Below, in pieces: positions 1 to 5,108 of a stretch of DNA of 5,108 bases; the first letter of the stretch is position 1; the number at the start of each line of letters is the position of its first letter. Origin of the DNA: a bacterium (GTDB lineage Bacteria > Latescibacterota > UBA2968 > GCA-2709665). Location: assembly GCA_027619145.1 (NCBI GenBank), contig JAQCGA010000346.1:1-5108 (forward strand). The letters are read 5' to 3'. Below the pieces are notes generated by a model. The model had not been told where the DNA came from, did no database searches, and saw only the letters and a program-made list of their open reading frames with translations. The position numbers and the translations under genes are program-made.

Positions 1-1034
1 TGCGGACGGTTCCCTGTATCCAGGCCGTCCTTTTCCGTGTACAATTGCCAGACTTCTGCACCTTCATTCGACCGGACGTGGCGAAGGATTTCTCCGGTAA
101 TCAGGCCAAACCAGATCCCTCCATCCCGATCTTCATAAACATCAAAAACTCCTGTAGATCGATAGGTTCCCTCGTATTGCTCCTGGGAAACGGTCAATTC
201 GAACGGTTCGGGACGGCCTTCCCGCTGCACCGTGAGCTTCACAGAGGATCCCTCTCCCTCTGCCAGAACCCTGGCCTGGACCGGCGCTCCATCCATGGCC
301 ATCAACCGGTCCCCCAGCCGCAGGCCTGCTTTTTCAGCAGGTCCCCCAGGTAGCACGACCACAACCACGCGCGGGATGTCGTTCAACTGATCCCATGCGT
401 AAACGAGCGGAACAAAATGGGCGCCAACTCCTGCGCCCCAGGGCTTTTTCGGGAGCGCTTCGTCTGGTATGATGGAAATCTTAACATACGGCGCAAGCTT
501 CCGTACCGATTCTGCCATCTCCGCAGACGTGTAGAGTGTCCACGTCTCACCACTCAGGCGCAACGCCCCCAGCAGGGTTCCCGCCCAGATACTCCCGTCC
601 GAGCCCTCGATCAGACTGTAAGCCGACCAGGGCAGGTCCCCTTCCAGTGGAAACACCCGCGCCCACTGCCCATCTCGGAACCGGCTGATGCCCATCTCAG
701 TTCCTGCATAAACACTCCCGTCCCGAGCGCCGAGCAACTTCCCCACAATCTTGCCGGTCCAGCCGTCCTCCGGCGTGTAAACCGTCCATTTCGTCCCATC
801 GTAGCGCCGGATCTCCCCCTTCAGCCCAAACCACATATTCCCGTCCCGGTCCTCGGCCAGGCAGTTCAGACCCAGCCCCTTCAGTTCCGGAAATGACCGC
901 CACCGCCAGGGCTCCAGCAGCGGATCGGCCTGGATGGGCACGTATGGCTTCTCTGCCTGGGAGTCGCTTATAAATATCCCCAGGACCACCGAAACGATTA
1001 CTGCAAGCGTTTTCCACAGGCAAAATTTGGCCAT
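1..1034 (-). CDS. Exported Reg_prop beta-propeller protein with inserted PDZ domain (C-terminus beyond window)
   Basis: The frame is open for 344 codons from the ATG at 1034 to the left edge, with no stop. Residues 1-27 form a signal peptide: a basic start, a hydrophobic core (LAVIVSVVLGIF) and a likely cleavage site after SQA. Reg_prop-type blades follow, each built on a 'D-x-DG-x-(I/M)W-(F/A)G' turn and a later 'W-x-x-(Y/F)' strand: EDRDGNMWFG at 61-70, ARDGSVYAGT at 103-112, GSDGSIWAGT at 144-153, EDRDGGIWFG at 301-310. Residues about 205-285 look like a PDZ domain (PGGPAEKAGLRLGDRLMAMDG at about 229-249), so PDZ interrupts the blade series. In known families such propellers are periplasmic sensor parts of histidine kinases or secreted repeat proteins. 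Whether a kinase follows lies outside the window. The start is fixed by an in-frame TGA a few codons upstream and by an AAGGG Shine-Dalgarno 8 bases before the ATG. The gene is divergent from the antitoxin gene. Confidence 0.85.
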   Translation of the reverse strand, partial: MAKFCLWKTLAVIVSVVLGIFISDSQAEKPYVPIQADPLLEPWRWRSFPELKGLGLNCLAEDRDGNMWFGLKGEIRRYDGTKWTVYTPEDGWTGKIVGKLLGARDGSVYAGTEMGISRFRDGQWARVFPLEGDLPWSAYSLIEGSDGSIWAGTLLGALRLSGETWTLYTSAEMAESVRKLAPYVKISIIPDEALPKKPWGAGVGAHFVPLVYAWDQLNDIPRVVVVVLPGGPAEKAGLRLGDRLMAMDGAPVQARVLAEGEGSSVKLTVQREGRPEPFELTVSQEQYEGTYRSTGVFDVYEDRDGGIWFGLITGEILRHVRSNEGAEVWQLYTEKDGLDTGNRP

Positions 1035-1064
1035 TTCCAGGACCCTTTTTCAAAGATGGGGTTA

Positions 1065-1093
1065 TTGACATCCCATCGGATTCGGGCTATATT
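1065..1093 (+). promoter_or_regulatory. Sigma70-type promoter for the toxin-antitoxin pair
   Basis: A consensus -35 box TTGACA (1065-1070) is followed after exactly 17 bases by TATATT (1088-1093), one base from the TATAAT consensus. It points right, and transcription would start near 1100, giving a leader of roughly 93 bases before the antitoxin start at 1193. It is the best promoter-like sequence in the divergent gap. I saw no equally good promoter for the leftward propeller gene. Confidence 0.6.
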
Positions 1094-1097
1094 GCCC
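1084..1097. promoter_or_regulatory. Palindrome over the -10 box, possible operator
   Basis: GGGCTATATTGCCC is a 14-bp palindrome broken only at its 5th and 10th positions: GGGC/GCCC arms around a central ATAT. It contains the whole predicted -10 box, so a bound dimeric repressor would block RNA polymerase. In many toxin-antitoxin operons the antitoxin or the complex represses its own promoter. That this site serves that purpose is inference. Confidence 0.4.
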
Positions 1098-1110
1098 ATG
1101 AATTGTTCAT
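1098..1110. promoter_or_regulatory. Second short palindrome at the predicted transcription start
   Basis: ATGAATTGTTCAT has perfect 5-base arms (ATGAA/TTCAT) around TTG. It abuts the GGGC...GCCC palindrome directly and covers the predicted +1 position. It may be a second operator half or the binding site of another regulator; a 5-bp arm could also arise by chance. Confidence 0.25.
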
Positions 1111-1115
1111 TTTCT

Positions 1116-1148
1116 TTGACAGGTCTGCGGGATGGGATCGGCTATATG
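1116..1148 (+). repeat. Degenerate second copy of the promoter block
   Basis: A second TTGACA (1116-1121) followed by GGCTATAT (1140-1147) echoes the first block, which has TTGACA at 1065-1070 and GGCTATAT at 1085-1092. The spacing here is 21 bases from TTGACA to TATATG, too long for a normal sigma70 promoter, so it is more likely a decayed duplicate or an extra protein-binding site than an active promoter. Confidence 0.3.
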
Positions 1149-1192
1149 GGTTTTATGCTATGGATATTTTCCATCTTTGCTTGAAGTGAGAA

Positions 1193-1474
1193 ATGGCCAT
1201 GTCCGACAAAATTGTTAGAGTAGAAGGTGTCTGTGGTGGACAACCCGTGGTTCGAGGCACGCGAACCTCGGTGTTAAGCATCATCAATTACCTGGAAGTA
1301 TATGGCGACAAGAGCGCAATTTTGCGTGCTCTGCCTCATTTGTCACCTGAAGATATTGAAGCTGCTCTGATGTATTACCGCCAGCACACGGATGAAATTG
1401 AGCAGTACCGGCGGGAAGAAGATGAAACTGAAACCTGGCCTCTTCCCAATAAGTACGTACGAGATACTGGATGA
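1193..1474 (+). CDS. DUF433-domain antitoxin (VapB-like)
   Basis: This 93-residue protein matches the DUF433 pattern closely: GVCGGQPVVRGTRTSV at residues 12-27, then PHLSPEDIEAALMYYRQH at 48-65. DUF433 is a small helix-turn-helix-like domain found as the antitoxin partner of PIN-like toxins of the DUF5615/Mut7-C type. The expected role is to bind and neutralise the downstream toxin and probably to repress the shared promoter. The C-terminal tail (about 66-93) is highly charged (QYRREEDETETW) and may be the toxin-contacting segment. Two ATGs lie at 1193 and 1199. The purine-rich AAGTGAG ends at 1190, so the second ATG has the better ribosome spacing and the true product may be two residues shorter. 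The stop overlaps the toxin start as ATGA, which points to translational coupling. Confidence 0.88.
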   Translation: MAMSDKIVRVEGVCGGQPVVRGTRTSVLSIINYLEVYGDKSAILRALPHLSPEDIEAALMYYRQHTDEIEQYRREEDETETWPLPNKYVRDTG

Positions 1475-1815
1475 CGTTTTATCTCGATGAAGATGTCACC
1501 GTTGAATTGGCGAACGTTCTGCAAACACAGGGCCACGAGGCCACGACCACATCCAAAGCTGGAAATCGTGGTGCTGAAGATGAAGCTCAACTGGATTATG
1601 CCACAGAACGACAAGCCGTTTTCATTACCCATAACAGGCGACATTTCACAAGGCTTCACAGAGACTGGACACGATCTGGTAAACGCCATGCCGGAATCAT
1701 TCTGACCCGGCATCTGCCATCCGGCGAACTTGAACGCCGAATGAAAGCCTTCCTGATTTTTGCCTTTGGCCAGGATGTGACCGGGATGCTGTTTGATTTG
1801 AGAGATTTTGCTTAA
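1471..1815 (+). CDS. DUF5615 PIN-like toxin
   Basis: This 114-residue protein begins TFYLDEDVTVELANVL, the typical opening of DUF5615 PIN-like proteins, with the acidic cluster D6-E7-D8. It continues with a 'GHEATTT' strand, a second acidic cluster AEDEAQLDYA (35-44) and the strand plus loop VFITHNRRHFTRLH (50-63), then a C-terminal half containing HAGIILTR (73-80). PIN-fold toxins are metal-dependent ribonucleases that use several acidic residues. Here the TH-N-RR-HF motif carries Asn55 where many relatives have Asp, which could be a subfamily trait or could weaken metal binding. The start overlaps the antitoxin stop (ATGA), and there is no strong ribosome binding site of its own, so translation should depend on the antitoxin. 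RNA cleavage is family knowledge and is not shown here. Confidence 0.85.
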   Translation: MTFYLDEDVTVELANVLQTQGHEATTTSKAGNRGAEDEAQLDYATERQAVFITHNRRHFTRLHRDWTRSGKRHAGIILTRHLPSGELERRMKAFLIFAFGQDVTGMLFDLRDFA

Positions 1816-1824
1816 TTGTGAGAA

Positions 1825-1907
1825 TCCCGCCTTATCTTCCCCTTTCTTCTTTGTAAACAAACGGCAGGAACCCGAACTTTACACATCGTTCTTTTCCCTC
1901 CTCTCCC
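1825..1907. other. Pyrimidine-rich convergent intergenic segment
   Basis: Between the toxin stop and the end of the arylsulfotransferase-like gene, the plus strand carries two strongly pyrimidine-biased tracts, about 1825-1852 and 1889-1907 (the latter is all C or T). I find no gene and no classic hairpin plus T-run terminator here. The tracts could mark termination for one of the converging transcripts or simply be low-complexity spacer. Confidence 0.4.
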
Positions 1908-1980
1908 GTGCCCTTCCGCACAATGCTTTCCGATTGCCCTCACCTGACGATATTCTTCAATGTCTGCACCGGCTTCCCGG

Positions 1981-3099
1981 TCAATACAGCCGGTTCAGAT
2001 TGCCGTAACGATCCGGATTCAACTCTTTGTCCGCAAGAGCAGCGTGGTCCGGGCCAAAGCGGTTCGCCCGAAATGACATGTTGTGCCTGCCGCCCGTACG
2101 TTTGTTGGGCGTGTAGAACGGATTCACGTATTCCCACACAATCTCCTTGCGAGATGTGACTTCAAAGAAACGTCCGGCCGAAGAATGGCAGATCAGGGTG
2201 TTGCCGTTGGGCAATCGGTCCGCACCACCGGCCATAAACGAGAAAAATCCCCACGGGGGATCGGCCTGGTATTCCCAGACGATCTCTCTGGTATCCGGTT
2301 TTACTTCCAGAACCCGGGAGAACTCACTTCCGGTTTTGTTATGAACGCCGTTGTCGAAAACCAGCAAGTTGCCGTTGCCCAGAATCCTGGCATCGTGCTG
2401 GTGAGAGACCACACCAGGACCCCAGCGTGACGTAACCTCACCGCTTTGAGGATCGATGGTCGCAACCGTATTGGTGCGCCGCGCGCTGACAAGCCAGTCT
2501 CCTTCCGGGGTTACGGAAATGGAATTGAAGTGTGTCCACTCCCTGCGGTGCTCGATGGGGCAAATCGTATCGACCTCAGGGTCCAGGTGGTCCCAGGAGC
2601 ACCACTCCTTGACAACATCTCCGCCGGGTGTCACTTCCAGCACCACATCGCCCAGCATCTGAGGATCATCGTCGTCGGACGGGTAACCGCCCTGAATCCG
2701 TTTGCTCATTTCCTCAGACATCAACCGCCACGTAATCAGGAGCGTATTGCCGTTGGGCAGCCGCTCGTGATCATGATGCAAATGATCGTCCCGGTACTCC
2801 CACACCAGCTCTCCCTGCCAGTTCAGTTCAAAGACACACGACGCCTGCGCATTCGTCCCCCGCTGGCCCTCCATCAGGGGAACGATTGCCCCCCGGCACA
2901 CAAGATTGCCGTTATTCAGCAGTTTGGCGTGTACAATTCCGCGCTCGTTCGTCCACCGGTGGCAGATGCTACCATTCATATCAATCAGATAGGCACAGGC
3001 GGGGTTGCCCCCACAAAAGAGAGTATAACCACGGTAGCATTTGTCAGGTTCGTAGTGAATCAATCCTACTGTATCCTGGCGGGTTTTGCCTGCTGCCAT
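1981..3099 (-). CDS. Arylsulfotransferase-family (ASST-like) beta-propeller protein
   Basis: The protein shows the repeated signatures of the arylsulfotransferase/PQQ-like propeller families: LPNGNTL twice, WEY strands (LVWEYRDDH, EIVWEYQADP, EIVWEYVNPF), LGNGNLLVFDNG, and a late GRFFEVTSRKEIVWEY. Characterised ASST enzymes move sulfate between phenolic compounds through a histidine. Candidate conserved histidines here lie in HLHHDHE, WTHFNS and SHQHDAR, but I cannot assign the catalytic one. The full frame starts at an ATG at 3135 (384 residues). I prefer the ATG at 3099 (372 residues) because GTGAGG sits 6 bases upstream, whereas 3135 has only a distant AGG. No signal peptide is visible from either start, which is odd because the classic bacterial ASST is periplasmic. 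The gene follows the methyltransferase on the same strand and may share its transcript. Sulfotransferase activity is uncertain: many members of this superfamily are uncharacterised. Confidence 0.82.
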   Translation of the reverse strand: MAAGKTRQDTVGLIHYEPDKCYRGYTLFCGGNPACAYLIDMNGSICHRWTNERGIVHAKLLNNGNLVCRGAIVPLMEGQRGTNAQASCVFELNWQGELVWEYRDDHLHHDHERLPNGNTLLITWRLMSEEMSKRIQGGYPSDDDDPQMLGDVVLEVTPGGDVVKEWCSWDHLDPEVDTICPIEHRREWTHFNSISVTPEGDWLVSARRTNTVATIDPQSGEVTSRWGPGVVSHQHDARILGNGNLLVFDNGVHNKTGSEFSRVLEVKPDTREIVWEYQADPPWGFFSFMAGGADRLPNGNTLICHSSAGRFFEVTSRKEIVWEYVNPFYTPNKRTGGRHNMSFRANRFGPDHAALADKELNPDRYGNLNRLY

Positions 3100-3105
3100 A
3101 TATCG

Positions 3106-3111
3106 CCTCAC
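3106..3111 (-). promoter_or_regulatory. Ribosome binding site that favours the internal start of the ASST-like gene
   Basis: Read on the minus strand, GTGAGG lies 6 bases before the ATG at 3099. The longer start at 3135 has only ACAGG about 10 bases away. The site therefore argues for a product 12 residues shorter than the longest open frame. Confidence 0.5.
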
Positions 3112-3171
3112 TCTGGTAAAAATGCGAAAGGTCATGCCGGGAATACCTGTCCATAAAACTCCCTCAGAGGC

Positions 3172-4002
3172 TCACGAAACAGGCCTGATGCCAGTAGAAA
3201 AATGCGTCATTCGATCCCGCCAAATGCCCTGCGGAGTCCTGAGCAATTCAATTTCATGGATCATGTCGGCTTTGAGTTGCGCGATCTGATTTGCCGGAAG
3301 TGCGGATATACGATAGCCTTGATACGAGGACATCAACCCTTCCCACCATTCTTCTCCGCTTGCAGCGAAATGCCCGAATTGTTCGCTACTGATTTGGATT
3401 TGCTCAAAACCTGCTTCGCTCAGGTGGCCCTGGCAATCCTCGGGCCGCGAAAACTTCGCCCTGGAAGCCGGTGGTTTTTCGCCGGGGTTCATCAATGACA
3501 TCCGCTCGTTGAACTTCAGCTTGATTGGGTCAGAAGAATCTGCAAAACTGGAGAACACCACCCTCCCACCCGGTTTCAGAACGCGATACCACTCCTTAAG
3601 CGCTGCGGGTGCATCCGGCAGAAAAAAGATCACCGAAGCGCAAATTGTAACGTCAAAGTTCTCATCCGGAAAATCGAGTTTACTTGCATCTTGCTCAAGA
3701 AATTCGACGTGCTTGAGGCCGACCTGGTTCGCTTTCTCTTTTGCGCGACTCAGCTGATTCTTTGATAGATCAACCCCAATAACCTGGCCAGAAGGTGTGA
3801 CAGCGTGAGCAGCTGGAATGGAAGCCCAGCCCGTGCCACATCCAATATCCAGAACGTTCAAGCCACGGGAAAGCTTCGCGACCTTGACAAGATGCTCAGC
3901 AATACCTCGCAGAGAGGGTGCCTTATCATAAGTATCTGAAACCGTATCGAATCCTTTTATGACTTCAGGGTTCTTGTTCTGCGGAGCATCGGGTTGGGTC
4001 AC
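3172..4002 (-). CDS. Class I SAM-dependent methyltransferase (Methyltransf_11/25 type)
   Basis: This 276-residue protein has the complete Rossmann methyltransferase core: motif I NVLDIGCGTGW (49-59), which binds S-adenosylmethionine; GVDLS (76-80), whose Asp contacts the ribose; EQDASKLDF (103-111), contacting the adenine; FDVTICASVIFFLPD (116-130); and LKPGGRVVFSSF (142-153). The C-terminal part (about 180-276, with EEWWEGL and ending FSTGIRPV) resembles stand-alone UbiE-like small-molecule methyltransferases, but nothing in the sequence identifies the substrate. The start is GTG at 4002, supported by a strong Shine-Dalgarno and the lack of a nearby in-frame ATG. The protein has no signal peptide and should be cytoplasmic. 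It lies 69 bases after the kinase stop and 72 bases before the preferred start of the ASST-like gene, all on one strand, so co-transcription is plausible. Confidence 0.9.
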   Translation of the reverse strand: MTQPDAPQNKNPEVIKGFDTVSDTYDKAPSLRGIAEHLVKVAKLSRGLNVLDIGCGTGWASIPAAHAVTPSGQVIGVDLSKNQLSRAKEKANQVGLKHVEFLEQDASKLDFPDENFDVTICASVIFFLPDAPAALKEWYRVLKPGGRVVFSSFADSSDPIKLKFNERMSLMNPGEKPPASRAKFSRPEDCQGHLSEAGFEQIQISSEQFGHFAASGEEWWEGLMSSYQGYRISALPANQIAQLKADMIHEIELLRTPQGIWRDRMTHFSTGIRPVS

Positions 4003-4009
4003 AGACTCT

Positions 4010-4015
4010 CTCCTC
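4010..4015 (-). promoter_or_regulatory. Strong ribosome binding site deciding the GTG start of the methyltransferase
   Basis: On the minus strand GAGGAG lies 7 bases before the GTG at 4002, inside the purine run AAAGAGGAGAGAG. This near-ideal site supports GTG as the true start. Confidence 0.75.
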
Positions 4016-4071
4016 TTTATAAAACTGAGTAGCTTCGAAGGCAGACAGGAACAGGGGATCAGCGATTTTAT

Positions 4072-5108
4072 TTATTTCGCTACCCTCTCAAAAGCTGCGG
4101 GAATTCGCACCGTGAACGTGCTCCCTTTCCCCATCTCGCTTTCTACAAGGATCGTGCCGCCCAGGAGTTCCGAGAACTTCTTCGTGATCGACAGGCCCAA
4201 CCCCGTTCCCTTCTGCACCGAACTCTCACTCCCTTTCACCTGGCTGTACTCATCGAAGATTGTGGCCAGTTCCTCGACCGGAATCCCCTTCCCCGTATCC
4301 GACACCGCGATCTCCAGGACCCCGGTCCAAGGCCCAGGCGTCTCTTCATCCTTTCCATCTCCTGCGATTGCCTGTTGATTTTCTCCTGAATCCTGAATCC
4401 TCGCCGTTACCTTCACTTCTCCCGCATCGGTGAACTTGATCGCGTTACTCAACAGATTGATCACCATTTGCCTCAACCGGGGTTCATCTGTATGGGCTTC
4501 ACAGCCATCGTCACATTCGTAACCGAGTATCACACCCTCTTTCGCCAGGGGAGTAACGGCGGATATACAATACGCAATGAGATGCTTCACATTAAACCGG
4601 ACGGGATTCACATCCATGCGTCCGGCCTCGATTTTGGAGAGATCGAGAAGGTCATTGATCATGGCCATCAGGTGGTCGGAGGCCTGTGTCACTTTCACAA
4701 GATTCTCTCGCTGTCTTGCGGGCAACACTTCTCCGGACCGTCGCAACACGAGGTTCGTGAACCCTTTGATCGCGTTCATCGGTGTACGCAGTTCGTGAGA
4801 CATGGAAGCAAGGAATGCCGATTTGCGTTCGGACTGTTGCCGGATTTCCCGATTGGCTTCAAACAACTCGTTATTGGCATCGGACAACGCCTGATTCTGC
4901 GATTCGAGCTTTCGAAAGTCCAGATAGCGGGTATAGCCAATGGATGCGGCGCCTGCGAACGCCTCAAGCGCCGCGAGGTCGTCTGGCGAAAATTGTGTAT
5001 CGGACTCACCGACAACGGCAAGTGCTGCAGAGCCGTGTGCGGCGCGCATACACGATCTTCCAATGTCGGTGGCGGCATCCCCGGGGCTCAAACCCAAAAG
5101 TCTTTCTA
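4072..5108 (-). CDS. Sensor histidine kinase, GAF-coiled coil-HisKA-HATPase (N-terminus beyond window)
   Basis: The frame is open from the right edge to the TAA at 4072-4074; about 345 residues are visible. A TTG at 5097 could be read as a start, but coding sequence continues upstream to the edge, so the gene is best treated as N-terminally truncated. The first visible part (HGSAALAVVGES, then FSPDDLAALEAFAG) looks like the end of a GAF domain. A coiled coil follows (KLESQNQALSDANNELFEAN), then the HisKA H-box FLASMSHELRTPMNAI with the phospho-acceptor His at 4795-4797. The ATPase domain has the N box NLLSNAIKFTD (4426-4458), G1 DTGKGIP (4279-4299), F box IFDEYSQV and G2 GTGLGLSI (4186-4209), all intact. 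It should autophosphorylate and pass the phosphate to a response regulator, but no receiver domain or regulator gene is in the window. A Gly/Glu/Asp/Pro-rich loop of about 25 residues enlarges the ATPase domain before G1. Possible promoter or operon start lies outside. Confidence 0.92.
   Translation of the reverse strand, partial: ERLLGLSPGDAATDIGRSCMRAAHGSAALAVVGESDTQFSPDDLAALEAFAGAASIGYTRYLDFRKLESQNQALSDANNELFEANREIRQQSERKSAFLASMSHELRTPMNAIKGFTNLVLRRSGEVLPARQRENLVKVTQASDHLMAMINDLLDLSKIEAGRMDVNPVRFNVKHLIAYCISAVTPLAKEGVILGYECDDGCEAHTDEPRLRQMVINLLSNAIKFTDAGEVKVTARIQDSGENQQAIAGDGKDEETPGPWTGVLEIAVSDTGKGIPVEELATIFDEYSQVKGSESSVQKGTGLGLSITKKFSELLGGTILVESEMGKGSTFTVRIPAAFERVAK

Noticed and set aside
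417..896. 159-codon plus-strand frame
   Set aside because: It is opposite the propeller-PDZ gene, and its composition (rich in Pro, Arg, Gln) is typical of a shadow frame.
697..1071. 124-codon minus-strand frame starting upstream of the propeller gene
   Set aside because: It overlaps the propeller frame in a shifted register. Only the ATG at 1034 gives a signal peptide followed by propeller repeats.
1029..1199. Inverted 10-base match GAAATGGCCA at both divergent start codons
   Set aside because: Both genes begin Met-Ala after purines, so the match is easily explained by start-site composition and is too short and far apart to support a function.
1375..1860. 161-codon open frame on the minus strand opposite the toxin-antitoxin pair
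   Set aside because: The plus-strand frames have strong DUF433 and DUF5615 signatures, and the antisense product has no recognisable motif and no good ribosome binding site.
1968..1981. ACCGG-CTTC-CCGGT hairpin touching the stop of the ASST-like gene, as a terminator
   Set aside because: The stem is only 5 bp and no T-run follows on the minus strand (GCAGACATTG...), so it is not a convincing intrinsic terminator.
2446..3156. 236-codon open frame on the plus strand opposite the ASST-like gene
   Set aside because: It is the antisense shadow of a gene with clear family motifs; its translation shows no recognisable domain.
4061..4082. AGCGA...TCGCT inverted repeat around the kinase stop, as a terminator
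   Set aside because: The stem is only 5 bp with an 11-base AT-rich loop and no following T-run; it would not stop transcription into the methyltransferase gene.

Overview
The window is a compact stretch of bacterial DNA holding six protein-coding genes, two of them cut by the window edges. No rRNA, tRNA, CRISPR array or insertion sequence is visible. A Sec-type signal peptide on a sensor-like propeller protein, a GAF/HisKA/HATPase histidine kinase and an arylsulfotransferase-like propeller enzyme suggest a Gram-negative-like environmental bacterium with many two-component sensors. I cannot name the phylum from sequence alone.

Layout. (1) The left edge to 1034, minus strand, is the N-terminal part of an exported 'two-component regulator propeller' (Reg_prop) protein. 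It has a PDZ domain placed between propeller blades, and it runs off the window. (2) 1035-1192 is a divergent intergenic region. It holds a good sigma70-type promoter reading right (TTGACA, 17 bp, TATATT) and palindromes over and next to the -10 box. (3) 1193-1815, plus strand, is a two-gene toxin-antitoxin-type pair: a DUF433 antitoxin and a DUF5615 PIN-like toxin, coupled by an ATGA overlap. (4) 1816-1980 is a convergent gap with pyrimidine-rich tracts and no clear terminator. (5) 1981-5108, minus strand, is a run of three genes in transcription order: the C-terminal part of a GAF-HisKA-HATPase histidine kinase (entering from the right edge), a SAM-dependent methyltransferase with a GTG start and a strong ribosome binding site, and an arylsulfotransferase-family propeller protein. 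The gaps in this run are about 70 bp each.

How the genes may relate. The toxin-antitoxin pair is a self-contained module and its promoter architecture suggests autoregulation. The methyltransferase and the arylsulfotransferase-like protein follow the kinase on the same strand with no strong terminator between them, so they could be co-transcribed. A shared pathway is only a guess. The left-edge propeller protein and the right-edge kinase could be opposite ends of the same sensor class (propeller sensor, then GAF and kinase), but the window does not contain the joining parts. I see no clearly new system. The most unusual items are the PDZ-in-propeller architecture and the layered operator-like structure of the toxin-antitoxin promoter.
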